Source: Undaria pinnatifida (lineage: Eukaryota > Sar > Phaeophyceae > Laminariales > Alariaceae). Taken from it: a stretch of DNA of 64,000 nucleotides. The notes beneath the pieces were generated by a model. That model searched no databases. It was not told the DNA's origin and saw only the letters and a program-made list of their open reading frames with translations. Shown here piece after piece: positions 12,301 through 22,600 of the stretch; the first letter of the stretch is position 1, and each line of letters starts with the position of its first letter. A program made the translations under genes and the position numbers. The stretch spans positions 6,902,994 through 6,966,993 of the forward strand of contig JABAKD010000019.1 in the NCBI GenBank assembly GCA_012845835.1, read 5' to 3'.

Positions 12301-12477
12301 AAAAGCGCGCAAACAAAGTACAAAGTACAAAGCAAAGCGAAACAAAACAAAGTCGCCGGGCACCTACCCCTGTCGCTGGAAGAACCCAAAAGACGCCAGC
12401 TCGGTGACTTGCGACAGCATCACGGGTTCCGCCGTATCGCGGTTGTATCGCAGCGTGCAAATAGAGACCACCTTCAT
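3590..12477 (-). CDS. YKT6: YKT6, prenylated longin-domain R-SNARE (complete, six exons)
   Basis: Exons on the minus strand: 12477-12368, 6839-6757, 6200-6100, 5566-5468, 4434-4369 and 3727-3590, totalling 597 nt for 198 residues plus stop, the usual YKT6 length. All junctions have AG acceptors and GT donors with matching phases. The N-terminal longin domain spans residues 1-131 (motifs FGFFQR at 31-36, [35 protein letters not shown]). The SNARE motif covers about 132-190 ([29 protein letters not shown]), with the zero-layer arginine at about residue 163. The protein ends KKTNSCC-like (here [10 protein letters not shown]), where Cys-195 is the CAAX prenylation site and Cys-194 the likely palmitoylation site. 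The known family role is membrane fusion in ER-Golgi, endosome and autophagosome traffic, cycling between cytosol and membrane. Intron 1 is 5.5 kb. The gene is divergent from TM9SF. Confidence 0.95.
3866..3957 (-). pseudogene. Exon echo: broken copy of YKT6 exon 6 5' part in intron 5
   Basis: The segment matches exon 6 from its acceptor side through SRQS at about 90% identity. The acceptor AG has become AA (acaa for acag), and 2 nt are missing where exon 6 reads CGAGGAGTA, which shifts the frame. It is in the same orientation as the true exon and lies immediately upstream of it in transcription. It cannot act as a normal exon. Confidence 0.9.
3960..4330. repeat. CAAGAACAA-type low-complexity tract in YKT6 intron 5
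   Basis: About 370 bp of A/C/G-poor-T sequence built from loose CAAGAA and AACAA words; read on the coding (minus) strand it is pyrimidine-rich TTCTTG. It fills most of intron 5. The long reading frames in both strands here are artefacts of this composition. Confidence 0.85.
4369..4434 (-). CDS. YKT6: YKT6 exon 5 (first half of SNARE motif)
   Basis: 66 nt, phase 0 at both ends, encoding [20 protein letters not shown] then VL. This is the start of the R-SNARE coiled coil (DP..ADK..KIQ.DLDET is near invariant in YKT6). Donor GTGAGC. Reading through the donor gives VSSIKLR, which is not SNARE-like, so the splice is required. Confidence 0.95.
4580..4760 (-). pseudogene. Exon echo: degenerate copies of YKT6 exon 4 3' end in intron 4
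   Basis: On the minus strand 4650-4583 reads like exon 4 (GAGATCCGAGACGAGGC... for GAGATCCGACACGAGGC) and keeps the donor GTGAGAG, but the frame is broken before the splice site. A further, weaker unit follows at about 4760-4700; the two units share a CGTGCATGCGTGTCC-like segment just below the copied donor. Confidence 0.75.
4985..5125 (+). repeat. Dispersed repeat (CGATTTACCTGGTCCTATC family)
   Basis: This shares the order 'gacgagccgatttccctggtcttatc', 'ccgaaaag', 'aaccggatggtctta' (written in parts) with copies at about 17135-17300 and 23605-23800. The copy here is the most diverged. No coding content is seen. The ending motif resembles pogo/Tigger-type transposon termini, but the assignment is tentative. 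Confidence 0.6.
5468..5566 (-). CDS. YKT6: YKT6 exon 4
   Basis: 99 nt, phase 0 at both ends, acceptor CTTGCAG and donor GTGAGA. It encodes [12 protein letters not shown], then [14 protein letters not shown], the last helix of the longin domain and the linker that leads into the SNARE motif. A degenerate copy of its 3' end lies in intron 4 at 4580-4650. Confidence 0.93.
5766..5990 (-). repeat. Exon echo array: two extra copies of YKT6 exon 3 3' end in intron 3
   Basis: Exon 3 ends at 6100. Two further units, ending at 5938 and 5766, repeat both the exon end ([13 protein letters not shown] in frame, then [13 protein letters not shown]) and the intron sequence between them, so the array has a period of about 160-170 bp. 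The first echo has a GC dinucleotide in place of the GT donor (CGCAG/GCAAGC); the second has lost it. The duplication unit clearly spans the exon-intron junction. Confidence 0.9.
6100..6200 (-). CDS. YKT6: YKT6 exon 3
   Basis: 101 nt encoding [14 protein letters not shown]...[16 protein letters not shown], the conserved core of the longin domain. The acceptor (GGGGCAG) lies only about 18 bases from a 440 bp trinucleotide satellite that occupies the rest of intron 2. The donor is GTGAGT. The exon's 3' end is repeated twice more in intron 3 (see 5766-5990). Confidence 0.95.
6218..6660. repeat. Trinucleotide satellite (GTA/GCA/GCG) in YKT6 intron 2
   Basis: About 440 bp of imperfect GTAGTAGCAGTAGCG-type triplets. 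Because the unit is three bases, every frame on both strands stays open, which produces poly-Val/Ala and poly-Thr/Ala reading frames that are not genes. It begins within 20 bases of the exon 3 acceptor, so on the coding strand the acceptor's upstream context is (CTA/CTG)n. Confidence 0.95.
6757..6839 (-). CDS. YKT6: YKT6 exon 2
   Basis: 83 nt with acceptor GACAG and donor GTCAGC. It encodes [16 protein letters not shown] and then [11 protein letters not shown], the longin-domain segment written in many YKT6 proteins as FFSRT...RTPPGQRQSV. The phase-2 start and phase-1 end agree with the flanking exons. The codon spanning the next junction is GAC (Asp-65). Confidence 0.95.
9190..9480. repeat. 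Short irregular repeats built from AGTCGAAAA/TTTTCGACT
   Basis: At least six occurrences of gtcgaaaa or ttttcgac in both orientations, spaced 25-60 bp, for example a palindromic block at 9228-9255 (gtcgaatcgacgacttttt). Lies in YKT6 intron 1. It could form multiple hairpins. No coding content. Confidence 0.7.
10798..10980 (-). repeat. Dispersed repeat, inverted copy of 22700-22892
   Basis: Its reverse complement shares the segments around 'gaatcagcacggac', 'tggtttactc' and 'gtggccacagag' with 22700-22892 in the same order. It lies in YKT6 intron 1, and its partner lies in TM9SF intron 6. No open reading frame of interest. Confidence 0.75.
10985..11345. repeat. Purine-rich low-complexity tract in YKT6 intron 1
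   Basis: Interrupted runs of aaaaagaaaagaagaaa; on the coding (minus) strand this is a long polypyrimidine tract. It produces spurious Lys/Glu-rich and Phe/Ser-rich reading frames. Confidence 0.8.
11745..11835 (+). repeat. Dispersed repeat with TTCTTATTTGGGAGAG core
   Basis: Shares 'gctgttatactgaagttagtat', 'cgcacgctctccc' and 'aataagaaacc' (in order) with 54775-54900 on the same strand, and with 40445-40560 and 45545-45660 in inverse orientation. Four copies in 64 kb. Function unknown; a small non-autonomous element is likely. Confidence 0.75.
12127..12310. mobile_element. Degenerate CACTATAG-type MITE remnant
   Basis: Contains several 'gatagtgccg', 'atagtgccgg' and 'ggcactata' words in opposed orientation, as in the better preserved copies at 42921-43134 and 46188-46400. 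It ends about 60 bp from the 3' edge of YKT6 exon 1, in intron 1. Confidence 0.55.
12368..12477 (-). CDS. YKT6: YKT6 exon 1 (start codon, longin domain N-terminus)
   Basis: The exon begins with ATG and encodes [11 protein letters not shown] followed by [10 protein letters not shown]. This matches the strongly conserved first beta strand and the SFGFFQR segment of YKT6. It ends in phase 2 (GG) before a GTAGGT donor; the next exon supplies the single base that completes Gly-37. The Met-Lys start fits family members, which begin MK. Confidence 0.93.
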
Positions 12478-13411
12478 CCTGCCTCCAAGCTTTGTCTCGT
12501 GCTTTGCTTTGTCGTTGCTTCGTTGTGTTATGTGTTGTTTTTTGTGGGCGGTGCCTCGGAACCCTATCCCCTCATCCCTGCAGGAAAAACGCCTGTTCGT
12601 CAACAAAGTATCGCCTCTCCCTACCCCATATGCCATCCCTTGCAGGCTGCGGAACTGCTCTAGGTCAAGACTACCTGGCCGACTCCGAAAGGGTGAGAAT
12701 AGAAGCAGATAGATCGAGGTTGCGCCCGGCTGAGTTAAGACCATATTTTGTGGGCGAGTGGCATTGCACCCCCCCCCCGAATAACATCAGAGGCAGGTGG
12801 TGAAACGAATCAGCGATGTTCCATTCCAGCTGCGATCCGGCCACCTCGCAGTGCGCAGCCATCTCGGGCATTCCCGCGCAGGTACCTTGACGGCCTCGAG
12901 GGAAAATCTACGCTCTCAATGCTTTCCTTGCCGCGGAGAAACTGCAGTGTATATTGCCGTAGTTTTGCGAGGTTCGAACCTGCCAGCGATAACAGACCAA
13001 TCTCCAACACCGCCTGCCCGCACTTATTTCTGTGTGAGGTTTCGCTGTACACTCACACTATACAGTGCTGGTATGTGCCAGCCAAAAGCAGCGGCAGTAT
13101 ACCAGACACCGGCATTAATGGGTGTTCTAGCGATGTCATGGGTTCCAGTCTTGCGGAGTGATTTAACCGGCACTACAACGGAATTGCGGCACTATTCAAA
13201 CGGCACTATATAGAGAGTGTGCTGCTTTGCAAACTCCACATCCCCATCTCAGCTCGATTCTCTGATGCTTTCGTTCGTGTGCGAGAGACGTCCCTAACCG
13301 AGTCCCCCCGCCCATGCCTTTCACCCCCTCCTCCATCCCCACCCCCTCCCCCATGATCTGTGCATTGCGCTGTGTTGCTGCCCGTCGCGGAGAAAAGATC
13401 CAGAGGGGATC
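12478..13411. promoter_or_regulatory. Head-to-head intergenic region between YKT6 and TM9SF
   Basis: 934 bp separate the two divergent start codons, so both promoters and both 5' untranslated regions must lie here, unless there are upstream non-coding exons. I see no clear TATA pair. Both margins are C-rich (12768-12777, 13305-13350 plus strand). A degenerate palindromic repeat (13065-13212) occupies the middle. The bidirectional promoter is an inference from layout. Confidence 0.6.
13065..13212. mobile_element. Degenerate CACTATAG-type MITE remnant in the shared promoter region
   Basis: Shows 'gctggtatgtgccagcc', 'accggcactacaacgg', 'gcggcactattcaaa' and 'cggcactatatag', which are the recurring words of the MITE family seen intact at 42921-43134. 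Termini are eroded. Confidence 0.5.
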
Positions 13412-13605
13412 ATGGAGCTGAGATGGGTAGCGCTCGCCCTCACCGCAGCGGGGTTTCTGCCAAGTGCGGTGGTGGATGGCTTCTACCTGCCTGGCGTGGC
13501 CCCTGTCACCTTCGAGTTTTGCCTGAACGTGGAAGTGAAAGTTAACAAGCTCACCAGCGTGCACACGCAGCTGCCTCTGGACTACTACTCAATGCCTTTC
13601 TGCCC
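13412..13605 (+). CDS. TM9SF: TM9SF exon 1 (signal peptide, start of luminal domain)
   Basis: ATG begins [19 protein letters not shown], a signal peptide likely cleaved near VVDG, followed by [30 protein letters not shown] and PFC. These are the classic N-terminal nonaspanin motifs. Donor CC/GTGAGT, phase 2. Intron 1 is 4.5 kb and carries a 0.4 kb dispersed repeat and a 158 bp tandem duplication. Confidence 0.96.
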
Positions 13606-16600
13606 GTGAGTGGGTGTACCCTGGTTACATGGCAGCGCTAGCTATGTGTAAAGCAATCAGGGGTGGTGGTGGTCGACGTTTTCGTTTTTTTTTTTGTTGG
13701 TGCTCTTTATTTGTGTTGACTCTGCTACGCTTCCATTTTGCACTTCGCACGCTTTTGTGTATTTTGGGGCATTCTGGGCATTTTCGCCCATGTGCCGCCA
13801 TTTTGGTTTGTTTTATTGATCGTTTTTCTGGTGAAACACACGGCTGTAAATTATGAATCTGGAAGGTCGCAAGCAAGAACGGCCACGCATTCCTCCGTTT
13901 TGCAGCAGAGGTCGGTGTGTTTGGTGTTTGGTGTTTGTGGTTTGTACATACGAATATACATCATTCCTCGTACCTGGTATACCAGTACCTGGCATATATG
14001 TCCATGAAGAACATTTCTACCCTCTGTCGGCGGGGGTCGTGCGAATTTTGCTTTCACCACAGCAAAAATGTTCCTACTCGAATTCCAAGTATCAGGTATG
14101 CATCGTAGTGTGTCCCCGTAAAAGGACACGTGAACAATTCTCGTAATGTATTATAAAAATATAAATACAATTCAGCTGTGAGATCGAAGATTTCGTCGAA
14201 ACTCATCTTTGCAAGCTGTGTGTGATACCCCGATGGCGATATGTGCATGTACCAGGCATGCTATTGATAGTCCCACTCCGATGCTCTCGCACCCAAAACC
14301 GATGAAACTGAGTCCCGGTGTGGTCCAAATCAGCTGCTGCTCGTCAAAATGGCAAGGACTGTTTTCTATTTCTTTGTGGCAAAAGTGTTTTGTTTTTGTT
14401 CTGTCTATACCCATTATTTGCCATCCAGCGCATCCGATTTCCGTCCTGGTTCTCACGACTAGGCCTAGGTGGAGACAAGCGTTGTGTGGTCACAAACCAC
14501 AAGGCGAGATTATGTCATACGTCGCAAACACACCAGTACGAATGACCAATGAGCAACATTTGGTACTCTAGCTAAGATTTGGCACTGACAACGCAATGTG
14601 AAGCGTACTGGATACGAAAATCAAAACATACTCAAGACAGCAAACGAGGAAGCAGGCGTGTTGCAGGTCTGAGGTTGCAAGAGAGAGAAAATATGAAAAA
14701 AATGTACGCAAGTGCGTACGTGCATACGATATGATCCGCCGTCCAGCAAAATCAGTCTCTGGTCAGTTTTATTTTTTATTTTATTTGGTCTTGACGTCAT
14801 CCGGATTGCCGGGTGCCATCAAGACGGCCACCGCATTCGTTGCCTGCACCCGGGGAAAAATGCCTGCGGAAACCGGAAACCCTAGTTGCAATATTATCTG
14901 AGACGTGAGACGTGAGAGGAGAAAGAGGGCGGAAAGTAGGTTGTCCCTTGCTCGTCCAATATCGATATGATACGTACTGCTGTGCCAGTAAACGCTGTAC
15001 CTTGGTAATGAGCAGATGGGATGAATGTTAGCCTATTAATAGTCTTTTTTTTCGGAACAATCGCGGGGCAGCCATTACTCGAACTAAAATGCTGTGTAAA
15101 CGTAACGTCATACCAGTATATATCATCAGACGTCGGCGTTTGGCGGCTGATGTTATATGGCCATCGTGAATAAAGTTGGGTACGTACAATTTGTCAGCCG
15201 CTCGCGACTCCCCTCGAATCCAGGTACACCACCATCCACCGAACTGGACCAAATACCGGGTATAAAATAGTGTACTCGCTACGAAAGGAATTCGGGCATC
15301 AGGATATTTATAGCTGCTGTCAAGGTGTCTGCGTTGGAGAATGATGCATGGTCGTTGTACAAATCTCAGCAGTAGCTAGCAGCAGCAACCAGCCAGCAGC
15401 ACGCAGCCAATAGAGGCAGCAGCAGCAGCGGCACGGTGTGTGATGCGTACTCTTGGAGCCCTTTCGAGAAACTACTCTGCGCCTGCGCAGGTCGACACGT
15501 CCGCGGCAGTGGGCCGGTGTTGTGTGTGCTCTGTTGTGTTAGGCCTGAAAAGACTCGTGTGTGATTTTTTGTGAACGGGCAAGGCCCGGGGGCATAAACC
15601 CCAAGTAGATTTTTGGACAAGCCATAGCATGATGTACAATACAGTATTAGTACAGCAATCAGTACCGCCATACTTATTTGCAACTCCATACGTACAACCC
15701 TCCCAGTAAATGCATAGCGAGCAGCTGAGGACAGGGAGGCAACAAAATCCCCGTCGTTGTTTGTGGTCAATTTCTATCTTGCACATCGGCCCAGACCAAC
15801 CCCGCCCCATATTTAACCCTAACCCCAACCGTTTGGGGGGCTCGAGGTCGGCAAGGGCAGTCGCGCGGCCCCGCGACGTGTGTTGTGTTCTGGTGGCGTT
15901 TTCACCGAAAGAGCGGGGCGGGCGATATGATAATACCGCACACCTACTGCTGTAGTTTGTTTTCGTTCCACCATTGAAGTTAGCCATGAGCCCCAAACGG
16001 AGGGTGCGCTTGAGTGCCTTACCACCATACCTGGTACTGTAGTGTGAATAAATGGTGAAAGTCTGCTGCCCGAAAGGGGACGAGTTTATTACTCTGGCCG
16101 ATTTCGATTGTAAGTGGGGCGTTTGCGCCTTGACAGACAGCCTTTACGGCGAAATCCCGGGGCCAAGCAAAGAAAACACCTGTGGTAACTGGTACTGTAG
16201 TGTGAATAAATGGTGAAAGTCTGCTGCCCGAAAGGGGACGAGTTTATTACTCTGGCCGATTTCGATTGTAAGAGGGCGTTTGCGCCTTGACAGACAGCCT
16301 TTACGGCGAAATCCCGGGGCCAAGAAAAGAAAACACCTGTGGTAAATGATAAACGCCTTTCCGCATTGTTGAGCCGCAGAGAAAAGAGTTGTCCACACAT
16401 TAATGTAGGCTTTTTTACCGGGGGTACAGGGTGCAATGCGTCTAGACCGATTTAGACGCCTTGGCAGACTGCCAGGACTAGCTGACCGCTTCAAGCTTGC
16501 CTCGTCTCGGAACAAATTTTGCTGCTGCTGCTGCTGTTCTGATTTTAAAAATGCCACAATTGTACCGCATATTCACCGGTCACGCTTACTCCACAAATTG

Positions 16601-19600
16601 ATGATTTTAGCTCAAACCCAAAAACAAAAACACGGTCGTGGTCTCTCTGTAGTGCGGTTCCTGCCAGATGACAAGGCCCGCACCAACGTCGGACCCTGAG
16701 CTATCCCAGGATGGTGGGGTGCTCCGTAGGTCGAGTTATTGGCTCGTGACAATCGATTTTCACGGTAATAAAATGGGCCCCCCGCGGTGTCGTAAATCAG
16801 AGGTTATTTACGACATTTCTGTAGCAAATGAGGAATTACAACACCGATGTCGTAAATAGCATGAGCCGTTGAAAAATGGTGCCCCAAGAGTACCTCGTGA
16901 TCCGTGCATAAACAAATCGAGGTTCATAACCTATTGGTAATGTGCTGCATGCGTTAAGGTACCACACTGTCGCGGGACCACGAGTAACTGGTTCAACTGA
17001 TACTGATTCCCTATTCTAGTGGACGCGGTGGTTGATTTTGTTTTCGCTGGCCTGTGCCCACATGCCGACCCCAAACGACTTGTCCTTTTGTGTTCGTATG
17101 GTGTGCCCACTTTGATGACCGCCCCGTGACGAGCCAATTCGGGTGGGTCTTATCTCTGCTACCGTTGCTGTGACACTTCTTTTGCTACTGCGAAAATTAT
17201 CATTTTTCTTTAATTTGTACTTTTTTTCGGTGACGAGCCGATTTCCCTGGTCTTATCTCACGCATTTTTGAACCGGATGATCTTAAAGTGAGTACACCAC
17301 TGTGTTCGTATTTATGTATATACGGCGTAGCGGGGTGTCCCGTGTTGGTTTATCCCTGAACAGCAGTATCATGATGTGCTTGTGAACGTGCGGGCGGCAC
17401 GGCTGTGCTAATGATGGCATAGAGAAGTGTTGTGTTTTTGTTGTTGTGATATTTTGCTACCGTCGCGACGTGGTTTGCTCCCCAAAGCTGGACAGAAGCT
17501 CTTGCGTGATACGATCAAGATAGTATAGCCGTCGCAGCGACGAGGGTCTCGCGCTGCAGAATATTTGTGCAGAGTATCTTTCTTTAGCTTGTGGGGCGTA
17601 TTTTGCCGGTCTATGACCACGGACGTACAGTGTAAATGCAGTGCGACTTGAGCGATCTCGAAGGAGATCCGTCCCTTTTTTCTGGCGCCATGTAAGTTAG
17701 AAACGCGTATGTGCTGTTATTATTAATAGTATTGAGTTATAGTGGGTACCCCGATTGTAGGAGCACCCAAGATAAGAGCATTCGAGAATTAACCCTTTCA
17801 GCACCGCAGTCCCGACATGGGAACGAGACACTTCGAGTTAATCTAGGACTGACTCTGTTTTGGAGCTGGAAATGGGTGAAGAGCGGTTAAATGGGCATGC
17901 CCCGCCTCTACTAAAAACTTCATGTTGCTCACTACAGACAAGAGCAATGTGTAGTTCATGAGCGCTTGTTTCGGCTTGTCGTGGGGTGCTCTTTAAAAGG
18001 GTTACCCGCTACTCTTTTGTAGCAGATCTAGGGGAGCGATTATTCAGTGTCGTCCATCTTCATCAAACCCTTCCTGCCGTGCTGCTCTCTGTCTTTGGTC
18101 TTTTTTTTCTGGGTTTTATTTTGCAGGCCAGAAGGCGGTGCGAAAATGACTTCGGAGAACCTGGGGGAGTTTTTGACCGGGGATCGCATCGAAACGTCCC
18201 CGTACAGCATCTACATGCAGCACAACATCTCGTGCTCTGCTCTCTGCCGGGTGGGTGCTTTTCCGTTGTCTTGGTTACTGCGTTTAGTCGTGAGGGCAAA
18301 GATGGCAGAGCTGTCGCTCGCGTGGAAGGTGTTTGTAACTGCCGTGAAGTTTGATGCGTTGCGCAAAAGCCATCTCGAAAGGGGACTCTACTTTTCCCAC
18401 GGCGTAGATTAGGAACTCGCATTCGCTCGTAGTAATGTGTTTCTGCTTACTCTGTCCCCTTTGTGATACTTATGTACGTACCGGGTACCATATGATATTC
18501 TGAATGATCAGTAACAGGTATCAATACCACGTTTCACCCCCTATATCATGCAGATATACAGCCACCAGTGTGATGTTATATGATAATCTGTCTGTGTTTT
18601 CGAGATGATATCTAGGAACCTCTATGGTGTGTTGTACGTGTGGAACGTTTCATTTTTTGGTGTGTTTCTTGGCTACATGTAGATGTTGAGTTGGACAAGG
18701 GTGTGACCCGACCGCGACGAAGAACCTCGCATACATTCGTTCCTACAGATGCACAGATCCTACAGCACGATTGATCTGTCCAAAATGATGCAGATGGACC
18801 TGCATATGCTTTATTTATTATCCGTATATGGGGATCTGATCCATCCGATGTGTGGAATGTTTTGTGTTTCTCACTATTAATAGGATATTTTACCCAGCGG
18901 CCCCGGCTGCGTTATGTGTGCTGTTGCTGTAACCGCCATACCTGCTAGCTTTTCGCCCTTGTGTTATTTTTCTCGTCTGAAGTTCCTATAGGAGGACTCA
19001 CGTAGTTTTTTTTTTGTCGTACATTGACATCTGTATATTGGCGGGTAGCGTTTCAGTTTTTAGTTTTTCAAGAGGGGGGAGAGGGGGGGGGTAATTAACA
19101 ACTTGTCGAAAGAGGGGCGCGATATCTGTTCAAAATGATGCAGATCGATTCATAGAGGTCCAATCCGCTAAACGTTTGGAGTGTTTGGTGTTTGGTGTTC
19201 ATTTTCACTATTAATATTAACTTTGCTAGCTGAAGCTGGACATGGATGACGCCGACTCGATCAAGCAGCTCGAAGACTTGCTCCTACAGATGCGTACATC
19301 CGCTTTAGACCCTGTATGATGTATATGTCCAGCATTTTGCCGATCTATCCAGGATCTATGCGACTTGCCCGAGGTATGAAATATTTCGTGGTTTTGGGGT
19401 ACTGTTGCTGTCGCAATTTATAGGTGGAGCTGGACGAGGATGACTCGGCCATGATGAAAAAGGTCGAAAACTTGAAGAAGGCTGTGAGGGGAGGCTACCG
19501 CCACAACTGGATCATCGACAACCTTCCTGCTGCGTCGCTCACGGAGAACGAGGTGAAAGCGGTGTCTGCTTTTATTTTTTTTCCCATAATTTTACGATGT

Positions 19601-22600
19601 TTACTATGTTTCCCTCCACGCTGCTTGCTACCTGTCGCTAGCAAAGCATGGTCATACTAGGGCATTAATTAGGGGTTCGGCATGCGACGCAAGGCCTGTT
19701 AAAGCCTCCTGGAGGGCCGCCGGAGGCGAAAACATATATTTTGAAGAATGAAGAATAGTGACTCCCTGCTAATGCCAACGTCAACAGGACTAAGACGTTC
19801 AGCCTTGTTCTACGCGCGGAAACTGTATAACCCGCATTAAGGGAGACAAAACCAGACATCTGTGGAATTCAGTATGCATTAAACGGTTAATAATTGTTAT
19901 AGTGTGAGTTAAACGGTTGGAGTGGGCTACTTGGGTCTACTGGGTTCGTACGCAAGTTCGTGTGTTCTCCCTGTGTGTATGTGGCAGGCCAGCGGAGGTC
20001 CAGCCCAGGCCTGATGCTCGGGTTTTTAGTGCTGTCGAGTCATGATGGAACATGCGGTGGACGCCGATCGCTACTGTTGCGAAGTGCGAAAAAATGAATA
20101 TATGCGCGATAGCATAGGGTCTGGCTAGTTTGCTCAAACGAGCTTCGATGTGACTCTGCTCGTTCTTGCTTATTAAGGTGGGAAGGTAGGTGGCTGCATG
20201 CTATCCGAACCCAGCACAGGCCATACGGGCTGACACGATATACCCATCCATGTAGTGGTTATACGCCTGAAATCCATGGAACAAAAAATCCGCCGACTGC
20301 GATTTAGAATAAAAAGACCCGCCGGAAAACTGAACACGAAATTTTGCCGACGTCCTGCGATTTAGAGAAAATGACCGCCAAAAACAATATCGCCTGCGGC
20401 GAAAAAATAACGCGCACCAATAATTTTAGGCTGCGGCGAAGAATGTTGAGCGCCCTAAATCGCGTGTTGCGCAGCGCGCAACCTGCCTCGCGGCGACTGT
20501 TGCGGAAAGCGGTTACGTTGGCCCCACATGTTGCGCCCGCGCAACAGCTAATTAATGCCCTGATTAATACATGTGTGGCGACCGTTTTTGGTATTTTGTT
20601 TTTATTTGGTTTATTGGTGTCACCCTCCCCTCCGTCCATACCGTCCCATACCTTACCCTCTCTTGCTCTTCCTCCCCTTCCCTCTTCCCCTCCTCTCTCC
20701 CAACCTCCCCCCCCCCTCCCCCACCCCAAACGCGGTATTTCTTGTTTGGCGTCATCAGGCGGGTGGAACGGAAACGTACTACTCTCAGGGTTTCCCGGTG
20801 GGCGAGTATGACGCGGACACCGGAAAGGTGTATGTCAACAACCACGTCCACATGGTTGTGGACTATCACCCTATGGAAATTTCGGAGGTGAGGTGCCGTC
20901 CCTTTATCGTATACCTGTACATACTTAATGTCACTCTGTAGAGGGGAGTAATCGGTATGATACCACGGTATGCACATCACGTATTGACAGCTAGCTTGCC
21001 AAGATGATCTTCGACGAAGTCTTCGATCTCACAGCTGTACTTGTAGGGTATTTTTTATGTTTTTCAATGTGCTTGTGGGACGATAGTCCCGTAGCAGGTT
21101 GATCTCGTTCTTAGATGGGTGTGTGGAGACACGCCGAAGTGGGTCATGTGCGTAACCGCACGCTCGAGGGTCAGCGATGAAGGAACACCTCAGAGTGCCC
21201 TCGAGGAGCCAGGATGGCCTTGAAGGATTATAGTGACAACGAGGCGGTACGATCTAGGGGATAGGGTCTGGTATCCACATATTGAATAATTTATTTGCTC
21301 GGGATTCGAGACGACGATATAGGGGGAGGGGGTACTACATTTGTTAGCTTATCAAGCCTTTTCGGGATTCAGGAAAACGATATTTCCACAAGCTGTACGC
21401 GAATAAACACTTACACTTGTACAATTTACGATGGTCGTGGACTGCCACTGCAACCTATGAAGATTGGAGAGGTTTGCCAGCCACTTAAAGTTGAAGGTCG
21501 AGGGCTCTACAAGTACAGTGTTGTCCTGCTGTGCTGCCGCTGCTGTTGATCTCCGTAATTTTGAGCTCTGGTGGCAGCACTTAAGGCTTGGGCTCTACTC
21601 TAGTCGTTACCGGTGGAGCACACTCCCCAATGCGTCGTGTTAATAAACACCTCACCCCGCTGCGTCTTTTTTGTATTGCCATTTTCCCGCGGCGTTCAGC
21701 AACCCGCCTCGAGAGTGGTGGGCTTCAAGGTGGAGCCGTTTTCCGTGAAGCACAGATTCCAGTCGCCCAACGCGTACTGGTCTGGAGCGCCGGCGGACAT
21801 GCCTCCCCTCAGCACCTGCGACAAGGACAACATGGTTGACCCCGTCAAGTTCTCGAAGGTGTGTCAAGTGTCAATGGGACGCGTGGTACGATAGGGATAT
21901 GGAGGGGTACCCGGTTTATGAGGGTGCATAATACGAAAAAATGATGTCAACATTAACCCGACGTAAGAGTGAAGAATTGATGAAAAGTTTCCAAAAAGTC
22001 TTGAAACTGGCGAAAAATCAGAAAGACGACAGGTGAGACCTTCACAATGGCACATAAAAGATGTGTGCAAAATTGAGAATTCATGGTACGAATAAAAAAA
22101 CGGCGTAGACATTCGCCGGGAAATATATATATATATTTTACGTGAACCAGCTTGTATTAGTTTTAGCTTTTGTCCCTCTCCATACGGGTTGTATAGTATT
22201 GGTACGCAGAATGATTAGATTGTAGACCGAAATCGCCCTTGGTAAAATTATCCTCTTTACCCTAACGACATCTAGAGGAGTCGTATTTATTCCAAAAGCA
22301 ACACATCTGTAAAACCGCGCGACCGTAGTATCGCGCAGCTTGCAAGGATGAGTATCCACCCTTAAATTAATCGAACTCACCGCTGACGTATTTGAAACAA
22401 TTTTTACAAAGTATCCCAACAATCCCCCCGTTCCTCCGTGCCCTCGGCTTCGGACAGGATCATGCCCTCATGCAGGAGGTAGCCCCGGGAGAGACGATCA
22501 TCTTCACCTACGACGTTTCCTGGAAGGAGTCCGACACACACTGGGCCAGCCGCTGGGACATTTACCTCACAATGAACCACGCCGTGAAGAACAGGGTGGG

